A program made the position numbers and the translations under genes. The notes beneath the pieces were generated by a model that worked only from the letters and a program-made list of their open reading frames with translations, made no database searches and had not been told where the DNA came from. DNA of 64,000 nt from Bufo bufo. Taxonomy: Eukaryota > Chordata > Amphibia > Anura > Bufonidae. The stretch lies in contig NC_053390.1 of NCBI RefSeq assembly GCF_905171765.1, positions 504,962,301 to 505,026,300 on the forward strand. Reading direction: 5' to 3'. Each line of letters opens with the position of its first letter. Positions within the stretch are counted from its first letter, which is position 1. Of this stretch, positions 50,789-62,640 are shown in pieces.

Positions 50789-51224
50789 TGGTGTCTCACT
50801 TCAGCAAATGGCATTTATCATGTAGAGAAAGTTAATACAAGGCACTACAATAGTATTGTGATTGTCCATATTGTCTCATTTGCTGATTTGATATATATGA
50901 TGTATCACATTATACACTGCTCTTTTCCAATCCAGCAGTGGTATTCGTGGTTGCACACTACAGGAAAAAGCGGCGGCCTCTCTGGTAGCCCGGGACCGCA
51001 GGAACGCACATCGGCACACATGCGCAGCAGCAGCTTCTGTCCTGTCCATCTCATATCTGCGCTGCAGCAGTGACTGTAACCCCTGGAAATGGGCAGAGTA
51101 TAATGCAATTGAAAAATGAATGAAGCCAGCCAAGGAGACAATATGGACAATCACAATACGTTAGTAGGGCTTTGTATTAACTTTCTCTACATGATAAATG
51201 CCATTTCCTGAAGTGACAAAACCC
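50789..51224. mobile_element. Foldback element with about 90-bp arms
   Basis: Arms 50789-50886 and 51135-51224 are complementary (caaatggcatttatcatgta and its mirror); unpaired centre. Confidence 0.75.
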
Positions 51225-51618
51225 CTTTATGATAATGTGAACAGACCCTAGACTTCACATCCGCATTCTCAGTGCCATCTAATGTCTCCATCTCAAAACA
51301 ATATCCAGTATCTATCACACAGTAGACTATCAAAATGCAGTAGAGACACTTAGAATGTCCTGGTAAAACTACTGTTACACTCTCCTCTGTGGTCTACCAA
51401 CAAGCACAAACCACTAACATGACTCTACAGCTGCTCGCGTTCCTCTTGTACCACCCCTGCTTTATCAATCACTCAACTGACTGCCCATTACAGAAAATAA
51501 TACAATTTTAAATCTTCACTTTAACCTGACAAATTTTTATCCTAAATATCTTCTTTAATTCAAAGATAGCACTGCACATGCAACCTTGCCTCTGCCAATG
51601 ACTTTTCTTTCCAGCACT
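51225..51618. other. Intron without recognisable feature
   Basis: No exon-like stretch with a hydrophobic segment found; nothing recognised. Confidence 0.45.
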
Positions 51619-51622
51619 TTAA

Positions 51623-52362
51623 AGGGGTTGTCCGAGTTATGAAAAAAAATAATATAGCACTGAAAATCTGATATATAACTGAGCTAAGCAAGTTTTATGC
51701 AAAAATATATATATATATTTCCTCATTTCCCTGGTTCTTTTCTGGCCCTTTGTTTACATGCAATAAAAACACTCTCTGCGCCTCCCCCTGCTCTGCTAAG
51801 GGAGTGAATACAAGAGCTGCCCTGAGTGACATGTCTGCCTGCTGGGAGACTCTGCAGCATGTTGTATGTGTAGGACTACAAGTCCCAGCTGTATAATGAC
51901 ACTGCTAAGGGAGTGGATACAAGAGCTGCCCTGAGTGCTGGGAGAATCAACAGCAACTTGTAAGTGTAGAACTACAAGTCCCACCTGTATAATGACACTG
52001 CTAATACACACAGGTTCTTCCCCCTACCTTCTTGTGAAATGCTCTCTCTAGTATGTCAGCTCCAGTGCCCAGAATTGTCCCCTCACTGCCTGCAGAGCTG
52101 TGCAGCTGAAGGGGTTAAGAATCCTAGCAGAGAGTAGACGGCAGTGAAGGGGGGGGGGGCGTGGCCAGCACAATGACGTCTCGTTTACAGGCTTGTAAAC
52201 GACCTTTATCAGAGCAGGGAGAGAAGCTGACATCACAGGTCATGTGACCCTCAGTGAAATCTGAGAAACCAGCCACTGGAGATAAAGTGAGTTAATTGGA
52301 AAGCTGTTACATTTGCCTAGTTAGGAACATAGAAAGAACAAAAAATAACTTGGATAACCCCT
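51623..52362. mobile_element. TTAA-flanked MITE, 'aggggttgtccgagttat' family
   Basis: 740 bp between TTAA 51619-51622 and 52363-52366. Ends AGGGGTTGTCCGAGTTAT and, in complement, AGGGGTTATCCAAGTTAT. Inside, a tandem pair of about 100-bp units (51797-51902, 51904-52000) each carry ACTACAAGTCCCA. Its right TTAA is also the left TTAA of piggyBac element 2. Confidence 0.85.
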
Positions 52363-52949
52363 TTAACCACCTCAGCCCCCAGTGCTTAAACACCCTGAAA
52401 GACCAGGCCACTTTTTACACTTCTGACCTACACTACTTTCACCGTTTATTGCTCGGTCATGCAACTTACCACCCAAATGAATTTTACCTCCTTTTCTTCT
52501 CACTAATAGAGCTTTCATTTGGTGGTATTTCATTGCTGCTGACATTTTTACTTTTTTTGTTATTAATCGAAATTTAAAGATTTTTTTGCAAAAAAATGAC
52601 ATTTTTCACTTTCAGTTGTCAAATTTTGCAGAAAAAACGAGATCCATATAGAAATTTTGCTCTAAATTTATAGTTCTACATGTCTTTGATAAAAAAAAAA
52701 TGTTTGGGTAGAAAAAAAATGGTTTGGGTAAAAGTTATAGCGTTTACAAACTATGGTACAAAAATGTGAATTTCCGCTTTTTGCAGCAGCTCTGACTTTC
52801 TGAGCACCTGTCATGTTTCCTGAGGTTCTACAATGCCCAGACAGTACAAACACCCCACAAATGACCCCATTTCTGAAAGTACACACCCTAAGGTATTCGC
52901 TGATGGGCATAGTGAGTTCATAGAACTTTTTATTTTTTGTCACAAGTTA

Positions 52950-55900
52950 GCGGAAAATGATGATTTTTTTTTTTTTTTTTTTTTTCTTACAAAGTCTCAT
53001 ATTCCACTAACTTGTGACAAAAAATAAAAAGTTCTATGAACTCACTATGCCCATCAGCGAATACCTTGGGGTCTCTTCTTTCCAAAATGGGGTCACTTGT
53101 GGGGTAGTTATACTGCCCTGGCATTCTAGGGGCCCAAATGTGTGGTAAGGAGTTTGAAATCAAATTCAGTAAAAAATGACCTGTGAAATCCGAAAGGTGC
53201 TCTTTGGAATATGGGTCCCTTTGCCCACCTAGGCTGCAAAAAAGTGTCACACATCTGGTATCCCCGTACTCAAGAGAAGTTGAGGAATGTGTTTTGGGGT
53301 GTCTTTTTACATATACCCATGCTGGGTGAGATAAATATCTTGGTCAAATGACAACTTTGTATAAAAAAATGGGAAAAGTTGTCTTTTGCCAAGATATTTC
53401 TCTCACCCAGCATGGGTATATATAAAATGACACCCCAAAACACATTCCCCACCTTCTCCTGAGTACGGAGATACCAGATGTGTGACACTTTTTTGCAGCC
53501 TAGGTGGGCAAAGGGGCCCATATTCCAAAGAGCACCTTTCGGATTTCACTTGTCATTTTTTACTGAATTTGATTTCAAACTCCTTACCACACATTTGGGC
53601 CCCTAGAATGCCAGGGCAGTATAACTACCCCACAAGTGACCCCATTTTGGAAAGAAGACACCCCAAGGTATTCCGTGAGGGGCATGGCGAGTTCCTAGAA
53701 TTTTTTATTTTTTGTCACAAGTTAGTGGAAAATGATGATTTTTTTTTTTTTTTTTTTTTTCATACAAAGTCTCATATTCCACTAACTTGTGACAAAAAAT
53801 AAAAACTTCCATGAACTCCCTATGCCCATCAGCGAATACCTTGGGGTCTCTTCTTTCCAAAATGGGGTCACTTGTGGGGTAGTTATACTGCCCTGGCATT
53901 CTAGGGGCCCAAATGTGTGGTAAGGAGTTTGAAATCAAATTCTGTAAAAATTGACCTGTGAAATCCGAAAGGTGCTCTTTGGAATATGGGCCCCTTTGCC
54001 CACCTAGGCTGCAAAAAAGTGTCACACATCTGGTATCTCTGTATTCAGGAGAAGTTGAGGAATGTGTTTTGGGGTGTCTTTTTACATATACCCATGCTGG
54101 GTGAGATAAATATCTTGGTCAAATGCCAACTTTGTATAAAAAAATGGGAAAAGTTGTCGTTTGCCAAGATATTTCTCTCACCCAGCATGGGTATATATAA
54201 AATGACACCCCAAAACACATTCCCCACCTTCTCCTGAGTACGGAGATACCAGATGTGTGACACTTTTTTGCAGCCTAGGTGGGCAAAGGGGCCCACATTC
54301 CAAAGAGCACCTTTCGGATTTCACAGGTCATTTACCTACTTACCACACATTAGGGCCCCTGGAAAATGCCAGGGCAGTATAACTACCCCACAAGTGACCC
54401 CATTTTGGAAAGAAGACACCCCAAGGTATTCCGTGAGGGGCATGGCAAGTTCCTAGAATTTTTTTCTTTTTTGTCACAAGTTAGTGGAAAATGATGATTT
54501 TTTTTTTTTTTTTCATACAAAGTCTCATATTCCACTAACTTGTGACAAAAAATAAAAACTTCCATGAACTCACTATGCCCATCAGCGAATACCTTGGGGT
54601 CTCTTCTTTCCAAAATGGGGTCACTTGTGGGGTAGTTATACTGCCCTGGCATTCTAGGGGCCCAAATGTGTGGTAAGGAGTTTGAAATCAAATTCTGTAA
54701 AAATTGACCTGTGAAATCCGAAAGGTGCTCTTTGGAATATGGGCCCCTTTGCCCACCTAGGCTGCAAAAAAGTGTCACACATCTGGTATCTCTGTATTCA
54801 GGAGAAGTTGAGGAATGTGTTTTGGGGTGTCTTTTTACATATACCCATGCTGGGTGAGATAAATATCTTGGTCAAATGCCAACTTTGTATAAAAAAATGG
54901 GAAAAGTTGTCGTTTGCCAAGATATTTCTCTCACCCAGCATGGGTATATATAAAATGACACCCCAAAACACATTCCCCACCTTCTCCTGAGTACGGAGAT
55001 ACCAGATGTGTGACACTTTTTTGCAGCCTAGGTGGGCAAAGGGGCCCATATTCCAAAGAGCACCTTTCGGATTTCACTTGTCATTTTTTACAGAATTTGA
55101 TTTCAAACTCCTTACCACACATTTGGGCCCCTAGAATGCCAGGGCAGTATAACTACCACACAAGTGACCCCATTTTGGAAAGAAGAGACCCCAAGGTATT
55201 CGCTGATGGGCATAGTGAGTTCATGGAAGTTTTTATTTTTTGTCACAAGTTAGTGGAATATGAGACTTTGTATAAAAAATAAAAAATAAAAAAAAAATCA
55301 GCATTTTCCACTAACTTGTGACAAAAAATAAAAAATTCTAGGAACTCGCCATGCCCCTCACGGAATACCTTGGGGTGTCTTCTTTCCAAAATGGGGTCAC
55401 TTGTGTGGTAGTTATACTGCCCTGGCATTTTCCAGGGGCCCTAATGTGTGTTAGGTAGGTAAATGACCTGTGAAATCCTAAAGGTGCTCTTTGGAATATG
55501 GGCCCCTTTGCCCACCTAGGCTGCAAAAAAGTGTCACACATGTGGTATCGCCGTATTCAGGAGAAGTTGGGGAATGTGTTTTGGGGTGTCTTTTTACATA
55601 TACCCATGCTGGGTGAGATAAATATCTTGGTCAAATGCCAACTTTGTATAAAAAAATGGGAAAAGTTGTCGTTTGCCAAGATATTTCTCTCACCCAGCAT
55701 GGGTATATATAAAATGACACCCCAAAACACATTCCCCACCTTCTCCTGAGTACGGAGATACCAGATGTGTGACACTTTTTTGCAGCCTAGGTGGGCAAAG
55801 GGGCCCACATTCCAAAGAGCACCTTTCGGATTTCACAGGTCATTTACCTACTTACCACACATTAGGGCCCCTGGAAAATGCCAGGGCAGTATAACTACCC

Positions 55901-57770
55901 CACAAGTGACCCCATTTTGGAAAGAAGACACCCCAAGGTATTCCGTGAGGGGCATGGCAAGTTCCTAGAATTTTTTTCTTTTTTGTCACAAGTTAGTGGA
56001 AAATGATGATTTTTTTTTTTTTTTCATACAAAGTCTCATATTCCACTAACTTGTGACAAAAAATAAAAACTTCCATGAACTCACTATGCCCATCAGCGAA
56101 TACCTTGGGGTCTCTTCTTTCCAAAATGGGGTCACTTGTGGGGTAGTTATACTGCCCTGGCATTCTAGGGGCCCAAATGTGTGGTAAGGAGTTTGAAATC
56201 AAATTCTGTAAAAATTGACCTGTGAAATCCGAAAGGTGCTCTTTGGAATATGGGCCCCTTTGCCCACCTAGGCTGCAAAAAAGTGTCACACATCTGGTAT
56301 CTCTGTATTCAGGAGAAGTTGAGGAATGTGTTTTGGGGTGTCTTTTTACATATACCCATGCTGGGTGAGATAAATATCTTGGTCAAATGCCAACTTTGTA
56401 TAAAAAAATGGGAAAAGTTGTCGTTTGCCAAGATATTTCTCTCACCCAGCATGGGTATATATAAAATGACACCCCAAAACACATTCCCCACCTTCTCCTG
56501 AGTACGGAGATACCAGATGTGTGACACTTTTTTGCAGCCTAGGTGGGCAAAGGGGCCCATATTCCAAAGAGCACCTTTCGGATTTCACTTGTCATTTTTT
56601 ACAGAATTTGATTTCAAACTCCTTACCACACATTTGGGCCCCTAGAATGCCAGGGCAGTATAACTACCACACAAGTGACCCCATTTTGGAAAGAAGAGAC
56701 CCCAAGGTATTCGCTGATGGGCATAGTGAGTTCATGGAAGTTTTTATTTTTTGTCACAAGTTAGTGGAATATGAGACTTTGTATAAAAAAAAAAAAAAAA
56801 AAATCAGCATTTTCCACTAACTTGTGACAAAAAATAAAAAATTCTAGGAACTCGCCATGCCCCTCACGGAATACCTTGGGGTGTCTTCTTTCCAAAATGG
56901 GGTCACTTGTGTGGTAGTTATACTGCCCTGGCATTTTCCAGGGGCCCTAATGTGTGTTAGGTAGGTAAATGACCTGTGAAATCCTAAAGGTGCTCTTTGG
57001 AATATGGGCCCCTTTGCCCACCTAGGCTGCAAAAAAGTGTCACACATGTGGTATCGCCGTATTCAGGAGAAGTTGGGGAATGTGTTTTGGGGTGTCATTT
57101 TACATATACCCTTGCTGGGTGAGAGAAATATCTTGGCAAAAGACAACTTTTCCCATTTTTTTTATACAAAGTTGGCATTTGACCAAGATATTTCTCTCAC
57201 CCAGCATGGGTATATGTAAAATGACACCCCAAAACACATTCCCCAACTTCTCCTGAGTACGGCGATACCACATGTGTGACACTTTTTTGCAGCCTAGATG
57301 CGCAAAGGGGCCCACATTCATTTTATGAGGGCATTTTTAGACATTTGGATACCAGACTTCTTCTCACGCTTTGGGGCCCCTAGAATGCCAGGGCAGTATA
57401 AATACCCCACATGTGACCCCATTTTGGAAAGAAGACACCCCAAGGTATTCAATGAGGGGCATGGCGAGTTCATAGAAATTTTTTTTTTTTGGCACAAGTT
57501 AGCGGAAATTGATATTTTTTATTTTTTTCTCACAAAGTCTCCCGTTCCGCTAACTTGGGACAAAAATTTCAATCTTTCATGGACTCAATATGCCCCTCAC
57601 GGAATACCTGGGGGTGTCTTCTTTCCGAAATGGGGTCACATGTGGGGTATTTATACTGCCCTGGCATTCTAGGGGCCCTAAAGCGTGAGAAGAAGTCTGG
57701 AATATACATGTCTAAAAAATTTTACGCATTTGGATTCCGTGAGGGGTATGGTGAGTTCATGTGAGATTTT
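52950..57770. repeat. Higher-order array of palindromic units in element 2
   Basis: Units of about 755 bp, each an inverted repeat mirrored about an AT-rich centre (near 53360, 54135, 54890, 55650, 56400 and 57155) and again about poly(T) joints (near 53745, 54505, 55285, 56010 and 56790). Alternate units are more alike: matching blocks recur at 752-759 bp and, most exactly, at 1506-1512 bp. Open frames of 60-130 codons on both strands are by-products of the repeat. Confidence 0.88.
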
Positions 57771-57849
57771 ATTTTTTGACACAAGTTAGTGGAATATGAG
57801 ACTTTGTAAGAAAAATAAATAAAAATTCCGCTAACTTGGGCCAAAAAAA

Positions 57850-60195
57850 TGTCTGAATGGAGCCTTACAGAGGGTGATCAATGACAGGGGGGTGATCAAT
57901 GACAGGGGTGGTGATCAATGACAGGGGGGGGGTGATCAATGACAGGGGGTTGATCAATGACAGGGGGGTGATCAGGGAGTCTATATGGGGTGATAACCAC
58001 AGTCATTGATCACGCCCGTGTAAGGCTTCATTCAGACGTCCGTATGCGTTTTGCGGATCCGATCCATCTATCAGTGCATCCGTAAAAATCATGCGGACAT
58101 CTGAATGGAGCTTTACAGGGGGGTAATCAATGACAGGGGGGTGATCAGGGAGTCTATATGGGGTGATCACCACAGTCATTGATCATGCCCCTGTAAGGCT
58201 TCATTCAGACGTCCGGATGCGTTTTGCGGATCCGATCCATCTATCAGTGGATCCGTAAAAATCATGCGGACGTCTGAATGGAGCTTTACAGGGGGGTGAT
58301 CAATGACAGGGGTGTAATCAATGACAGGGGGGTGATCAGGGAGTCTATATGGGGTGATCACCACAGTCATTGATCACGCCCCTGTAAGGCTTCATTCAGA
58401 CGTCCGGATGCGTTTTGCGGATCCGATCCATCTATCAGTGCATCCGTAAAAATCATGCGGACATCTGAATGGAGCTTTACAGAGGGTGATCAATGACAGG
58501 GGTGTAATCAATGACAGGGGGGTGATCAGGGAGTCTATATGGGGTGATCACCACAGTCATTGATCATGCCCCTGTAAGGCTTCATTCAGACGTCCGGATG
58601 CGTTTTGCGGATCCGATCCATCTATCAGTGCATCCGTAAAAATCATGCGGACATCTGAATGGAGCTTTACAGGGGGGTGATCAATGACAGGGGTGTAATC
58701 AATGACAGGGGGGTGATCAGGGAGTCTATATGGGGTGATCACCACAGTCATTGATCACGCCCCTGTAAGGCTTCATTCAGACGTCCGGATGCGTTTTGCG
58801 GATCCGATCCATCTATCAGTGCATCCGTAAAAATCATGCGGACATCTGAATGGAGCTTTACAGGGGGGTGATCAATGACAGGGGGGTGATCAGGGAGTCT
58901 ATATGGGGTGATCACCACAGTCATTGATCACGCCCCTGTAAGGCTTCATTCAGACGTCCGGATGCGTTTTGCGGATCCGATCCATCTATCAGTGCATCCG
59001 TAAAAATCATGCGGACATCTGAATGGAGCTTTACAGGGGGGTGATCAATGACAGGGGGGTGATCAGGGAGTCTATATGGGGTGATCACCACAGTCATTGA
59101 TCACGCCCCTGTAAGGCTTCATTCAGACGTCCGGATGCGTTTTGCGGATCCGATCCATCTATCAGTGCATCCGTAAAAATCATGCGGACATCTGAATGGA
59201 GCTTTACAGGGGGGTGATCAATGACAGGGGTGTAATCAATGACAGGGGGGTGATCAGGGAGTCTATATGGGGTGATCACCACAGTCATTGATCACGCCCC
59301 TGTAAGGCTTCATTCAGACGTCCGGATGCGTTTTGCGGATCCGATCCATCTATCAGTGCATCCGTAAAAATCATGCGGACATCTGAATGGAGCTTTACAG
59401 GGGGGTGATCAATGACAGGGGGGTGATCAGGGAGTCTATATGGGGTGATCACCACAGTCATTGATCACGCCCCTGTAAGGCTTCATTCAGACGTCCGGAT
59501 GCATTTTGCGGATCCGATCCATCTATCAGTGCATCCGTAAAAATCATGCGGACATCTGAATGGAGCTTTACAGGGGGGTGATCAATGACAGGGGTGTAAT
59601 CAATGACAGGGGGGTGATCAGGGAGTCTATATGGGGTGATCACCACAGTCATTGATCACGCCCCTGTAAGGCTTCATTCAGACGTCCGGATGCGTTTTGC
59701 GGATCCGATCCATCTATCAGTGCATCCGTAAAAATCATGCGGACATCTGAATGGAGCTTTACAGGGGGGTGATCAATGACAGGGGGGTGATCAGGGAGTC
59801 TATATGGGGTGATCACCACAGTCATTGATCACGCCCCTGTAAGGCTTCATTCAGACGTCCGGATGCATTTTGCGGATCCGATCCATCTATCAGTGCATCC
59901 GTAAAAATCATGCGGACATCTGAATGGAGCTTTACAGGGGGGTAATCAATGACAGGGGGGTAATCAATGACAGGGGGGTGATCAGGGAGTCTATATGGGG
60001 TGATCACCACAGTCATTGATCACGCCCCTGTAAGGCTTCATTCAGACGCCCGTATGCGTTTTGCGGATCCGATCCATCCATCAGTGGATCCGTAAAAATC
60101 ATGCGGACATCTGAATGGAGCTTTACAGGGGGTTGATCAATGACAGGGGTGTAATCAATGACAGGGGGGTGATCAGGGAGTCTATATGGGGTGAT
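57850..60195 (+). repeat. Tandem array of 173- and 191-bp units
   Basis: Thirteen starts of 'taaggcttcattcagacg' or its first degenerate form, at intervals of 173, 191, 190, 191, 173, 173, 191, 173, 191, 173 and 191 bp from 58021 to 60031. The 18-bp difference is an extra 'tgtaatcaatgacagggg'. Each unit contains a small inverted repeat (attcagacgtccg / cggacatctgaat). The right half has a 364-bp dimer period, confirmed by a shared GCATTTTGCGG variant at about 59503 and 59867. Confidence 0.92.
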
Positions 60196-60275
60196 CAGGG
60201 GCTAATAAGGGGTTAATAAGTGACGGGGGGGGGGGGTGTAGTGTAGTGTAGTGGTGCTTGGTGGGACTTTACTGA

Positions 60276-60599
60276 GCTACCTGTGTCCTCTGGTGGTCGA
60301 TCCAAACAAAGGGGACCACCAGAGGACCAGGTAGCAGGTATATTAGACGCTGTTATCAAAACAGCGTCTAATATACCTGTTAGGGGTTAAAAAAAACACA
60401 TCTCCAGCCTGCCAGCGAACGATCGCCGCTGGCAGGCTGGAGATCAACTCTCTTACCTTCCGTTCCTGTGAGCGCGCGCGCCTGTGTGCGCGCGTTCACA
60501 GGAAATCTCGCGTCTCGCGAGAGGACGCACCGGCGCGTCCACCCAGAAGAGCAGGGCCGCCGCAAAGACGCAATCCTGCGTACGGCGGTCCTGAGGTGG
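60276..60599. repeat. Right-end hairpin chain of element 2
   Basis: Hairpins 60276-60298/60314-60335, 60335-60354/60360-60379 (20 bp perfect), 60400-60416/60428-60444, 60463-60478/60489-60504, 60506-60512/60516-60522, and a terminal ACGC/GCGT stem (60568-60571/60578-60581). Same order as in element 1. Confidence 0.85.
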
Positions 60600-60603
60600 T
60601 TAA

Positions 60604-61070
60604 TTAATCACTTCCTGACTCCTCTCATGCTTCTCCTCTGTTCTGAAATTCCCTCCTTATTGCATCCAACATTCTTCAAACCCTGTAGGGTGCACAAAAC
60701 AACTTTTGTTTACTGTGAAGATTACATTGCACTCATTATGAAGTAAAAAAAAATTTTTTAAGTTCTTTATTAAAAATATGGAGTTCTTTTCTCTGTACAG
60801 AGCTGAGATGCTCTATTCTAGCAGGATCTGAATCTCTCTTCCGTTAGGCAGGGAGCTGACGGGGCTCCTTATCTATGCTCTCTGACCTTATAAACACTCA
60901 TTAAAGCTCAATCCTTATCCTTATCTTTTTTTCCTAGAAGTTTTGTGGAATGAGCTTATCCACTGGAAGCTGTGCACTGAAGAAGTGATTTGGGCGCTGG
61001 TGCTATCTTCAGTTGTTTATTTTAACTCACATTTAGTAGTCAGTTCGGAGCACAGTAATAATGAGACTAT
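60604..61070. other. Intron/flank without recognisable feature
   Basis: Nothing recognised. Confidence 0.45.
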
Positions 61071-61568
61071 TAGGGTACTTTCACGCTTGCGTTGTGAGGA
61101 TTGCCGGAACTGCCTGCCGGACTTGGAAATCCCTATGCAAACGGAAATCATTTGTAGACGGATCCGGATGCGGATCCAACTGACAAATGCATTCAAATTC
61201 CGGATCCATCTCACCGGTGTATTCCGGAAAAACGGATCGGGTATTTATTTTTCTCGCATTTTTAAAGAGCTGCGCATGCGCAGACCTGGAAACCAGATCC
61301 GTTTTGCTGGAACACTAGGTACCTGATCCGGCATTAATACATTTCAATGAAAAGTAATGCCGGTTCCAGTGCTCCGGCAAGTGTTCCGGAATTTTGGCCA
61401 AATACTGTAAGAGGGACTGAACTGAAGACATCCTGATGCATACTGAATGGAATACTTTCCATTCAGAATGCATTAGGATAAAACTGAAGCGTTTATATTT
61501 CGGGTATTGAGCCCCTAGGACGGAACTCAATACCGGAAAAGAATAACGCTAGTGTGAAAGTACCCTTA
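61071..61568. mobile_element. MITE, 'ttttcacactagcgtt' family
   Basis: Ends TAGGGTACTTTCACGCTTG and, in complement, AAGGGTACTTTCACACTAGC. The interior matches the MITE at 7621-8162 in the opposite orientation (tattgagcccctaggacgga). Confidence 0.8.
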
Positions 61569-61980
61569 GTGCTAAAGGAAATGGTGTTATCAGATAATGA
61601 TCTATTGTTTAAATCTAGTTTTTATGTTTAACATATTTTAAAATAATTTTTGGGGATGTTATTTTTAATTTTCCATGTTAATATCTAATATTTAAACAAA
61701 AAAAATACAATCCTGCAGTTTTCCCACTGGCCACTCAGCCTACTAATAGGCACCACTTCTTGGTTATGTACAGATCACTTTACTGCAGTTACCTGCTTAC
61801 CTATACAGAGGTGACATCATTATAGGCAATATTAGAATGACAGATAAGACAGGATCCACCATTCACAATAGGTGATTGTCAGAGCTTATCTATTCTTTCC
61901 TTGTACAATAAGCTTTGCACAGGTCACAGAGCATGTCTAGAAAACTCTCCCGTAGAATTCAGTGAGGTCTAGTGTTGATC
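61569..61980. other. Intron/flank without recognisable feature
   Basis: AT-rich, nothing recognised. Confidence 0.45.
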
Positions 61981-62640
61981 GAGCACCATAGTGCTCGGGG
62001 ACTCGGGCCGAACACATCGGGATGCTTGGGTGCACTACCGAGCACCCGAGTATAATGGAAGTCAATGGGAGAACCCGAGCATTAAACCAGGCATCCCCTG
62101 CTCTGAAGAGGGGAGGCTGCCTGGTTCATAGGAAAAGGTCAGAAATTGATGGAAACACTACCGAAATGGTTCGGGAACAGCATGGGGAGGATGTCTGGAT
62201 GCATCTTGGACTCTCAGGTCGCTGCTGGGAACGATGTTGTCCGAGTAGTACGCTACTTCTAAAGACTGACAATAATACACACAAAACCGAAGATAAAATC
62301 GATTTTAGAGGAAAAATTGTTAGGAAACATTATTTCCTGTATATTTACTTGTATATAAAGTGCAAGTGCTGCCAAAAAATACAAAGAAGAGGCACTCCAA
62401 TACAACCTGTATATCACATAAAGGAGGGCCTCATTCACATTGTGGTACAATTGTTCAGGTAGTGGGACTCCTACACTGAACACAAAGCCTATGCACTAAG
62501 TGAAAGGGCAGCCAAAATTTACAAGGAACCGACACTGCAATATACCTTTTGTTAAACATAAAGGAGGGCATCATACACAGCCTTGAAAAATTATGATCGA
62601 TGGCCTGCTGGTGACCCTCAATAACATTTGGAGCAAGGGC
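61981..62640 (+). repeat. Unclassified repeat with internal duplication, upstream part of the rRNA-bearing repeat
   Basis: Starts with self-complementary 'gatcgagcaccatagtgctcgg' and 'cgagcacccgag' wording. Two diverged copies of a unit of about 130 bp (caaaa..tacaa.gaa...cactccaatacaacct...acataaaggagggc) lie at about 62370-62430 and 62510-62570. It runs on into the 18S-derived piece. A 146-codon open frame at 62022-62462 is probably chance. Confidence 0.45.

Larger units (their letters stand above)
52367..60599. mobile_element. piggyBac-type element 2, non-autonomous, expanded
   Basis: 8233 bp flanked by TTAA (52363-52366, 60600-60603) with 9-bp inverted ends CCACCTCAG. The first 550 bp are nearly identical to the start of element 1 and the last 350 bp are homologous to its right end. 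The transposase region of element 1 is missing. In its place are a higher-order array of palindromic repeats (52950-57770) and a 173/191-bp tandem array (57850-60195). It could have moved only with a transposase supplied by another copy. Confidence 0.9.

Noticed and set aside
52987..57047. Many 60-130-codon open frames on both strands, repeated
   Set aside because: They recur with the palindromic repeat units, overlap antisense copies of themselves and run through poly(T) joints; no family features.
58176..60016. Five repeated 64-codon open frames (TVVITPYRLPDHPPV type)
   Set aside because: Product of the tandem array; start and stop fall at the same repeat position, composition follows the DNA repeat.
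57850..60195. CRISPR-like regular array
   Set aside because: Units are 173/191 bp and identical throughout, with no short repeats separating unique spacers; the DNA is vertebrate.
62022..62462. 146-codon open frame
   Set aside because: Overlaps a repeat with internal duplication; no recognisable domain.
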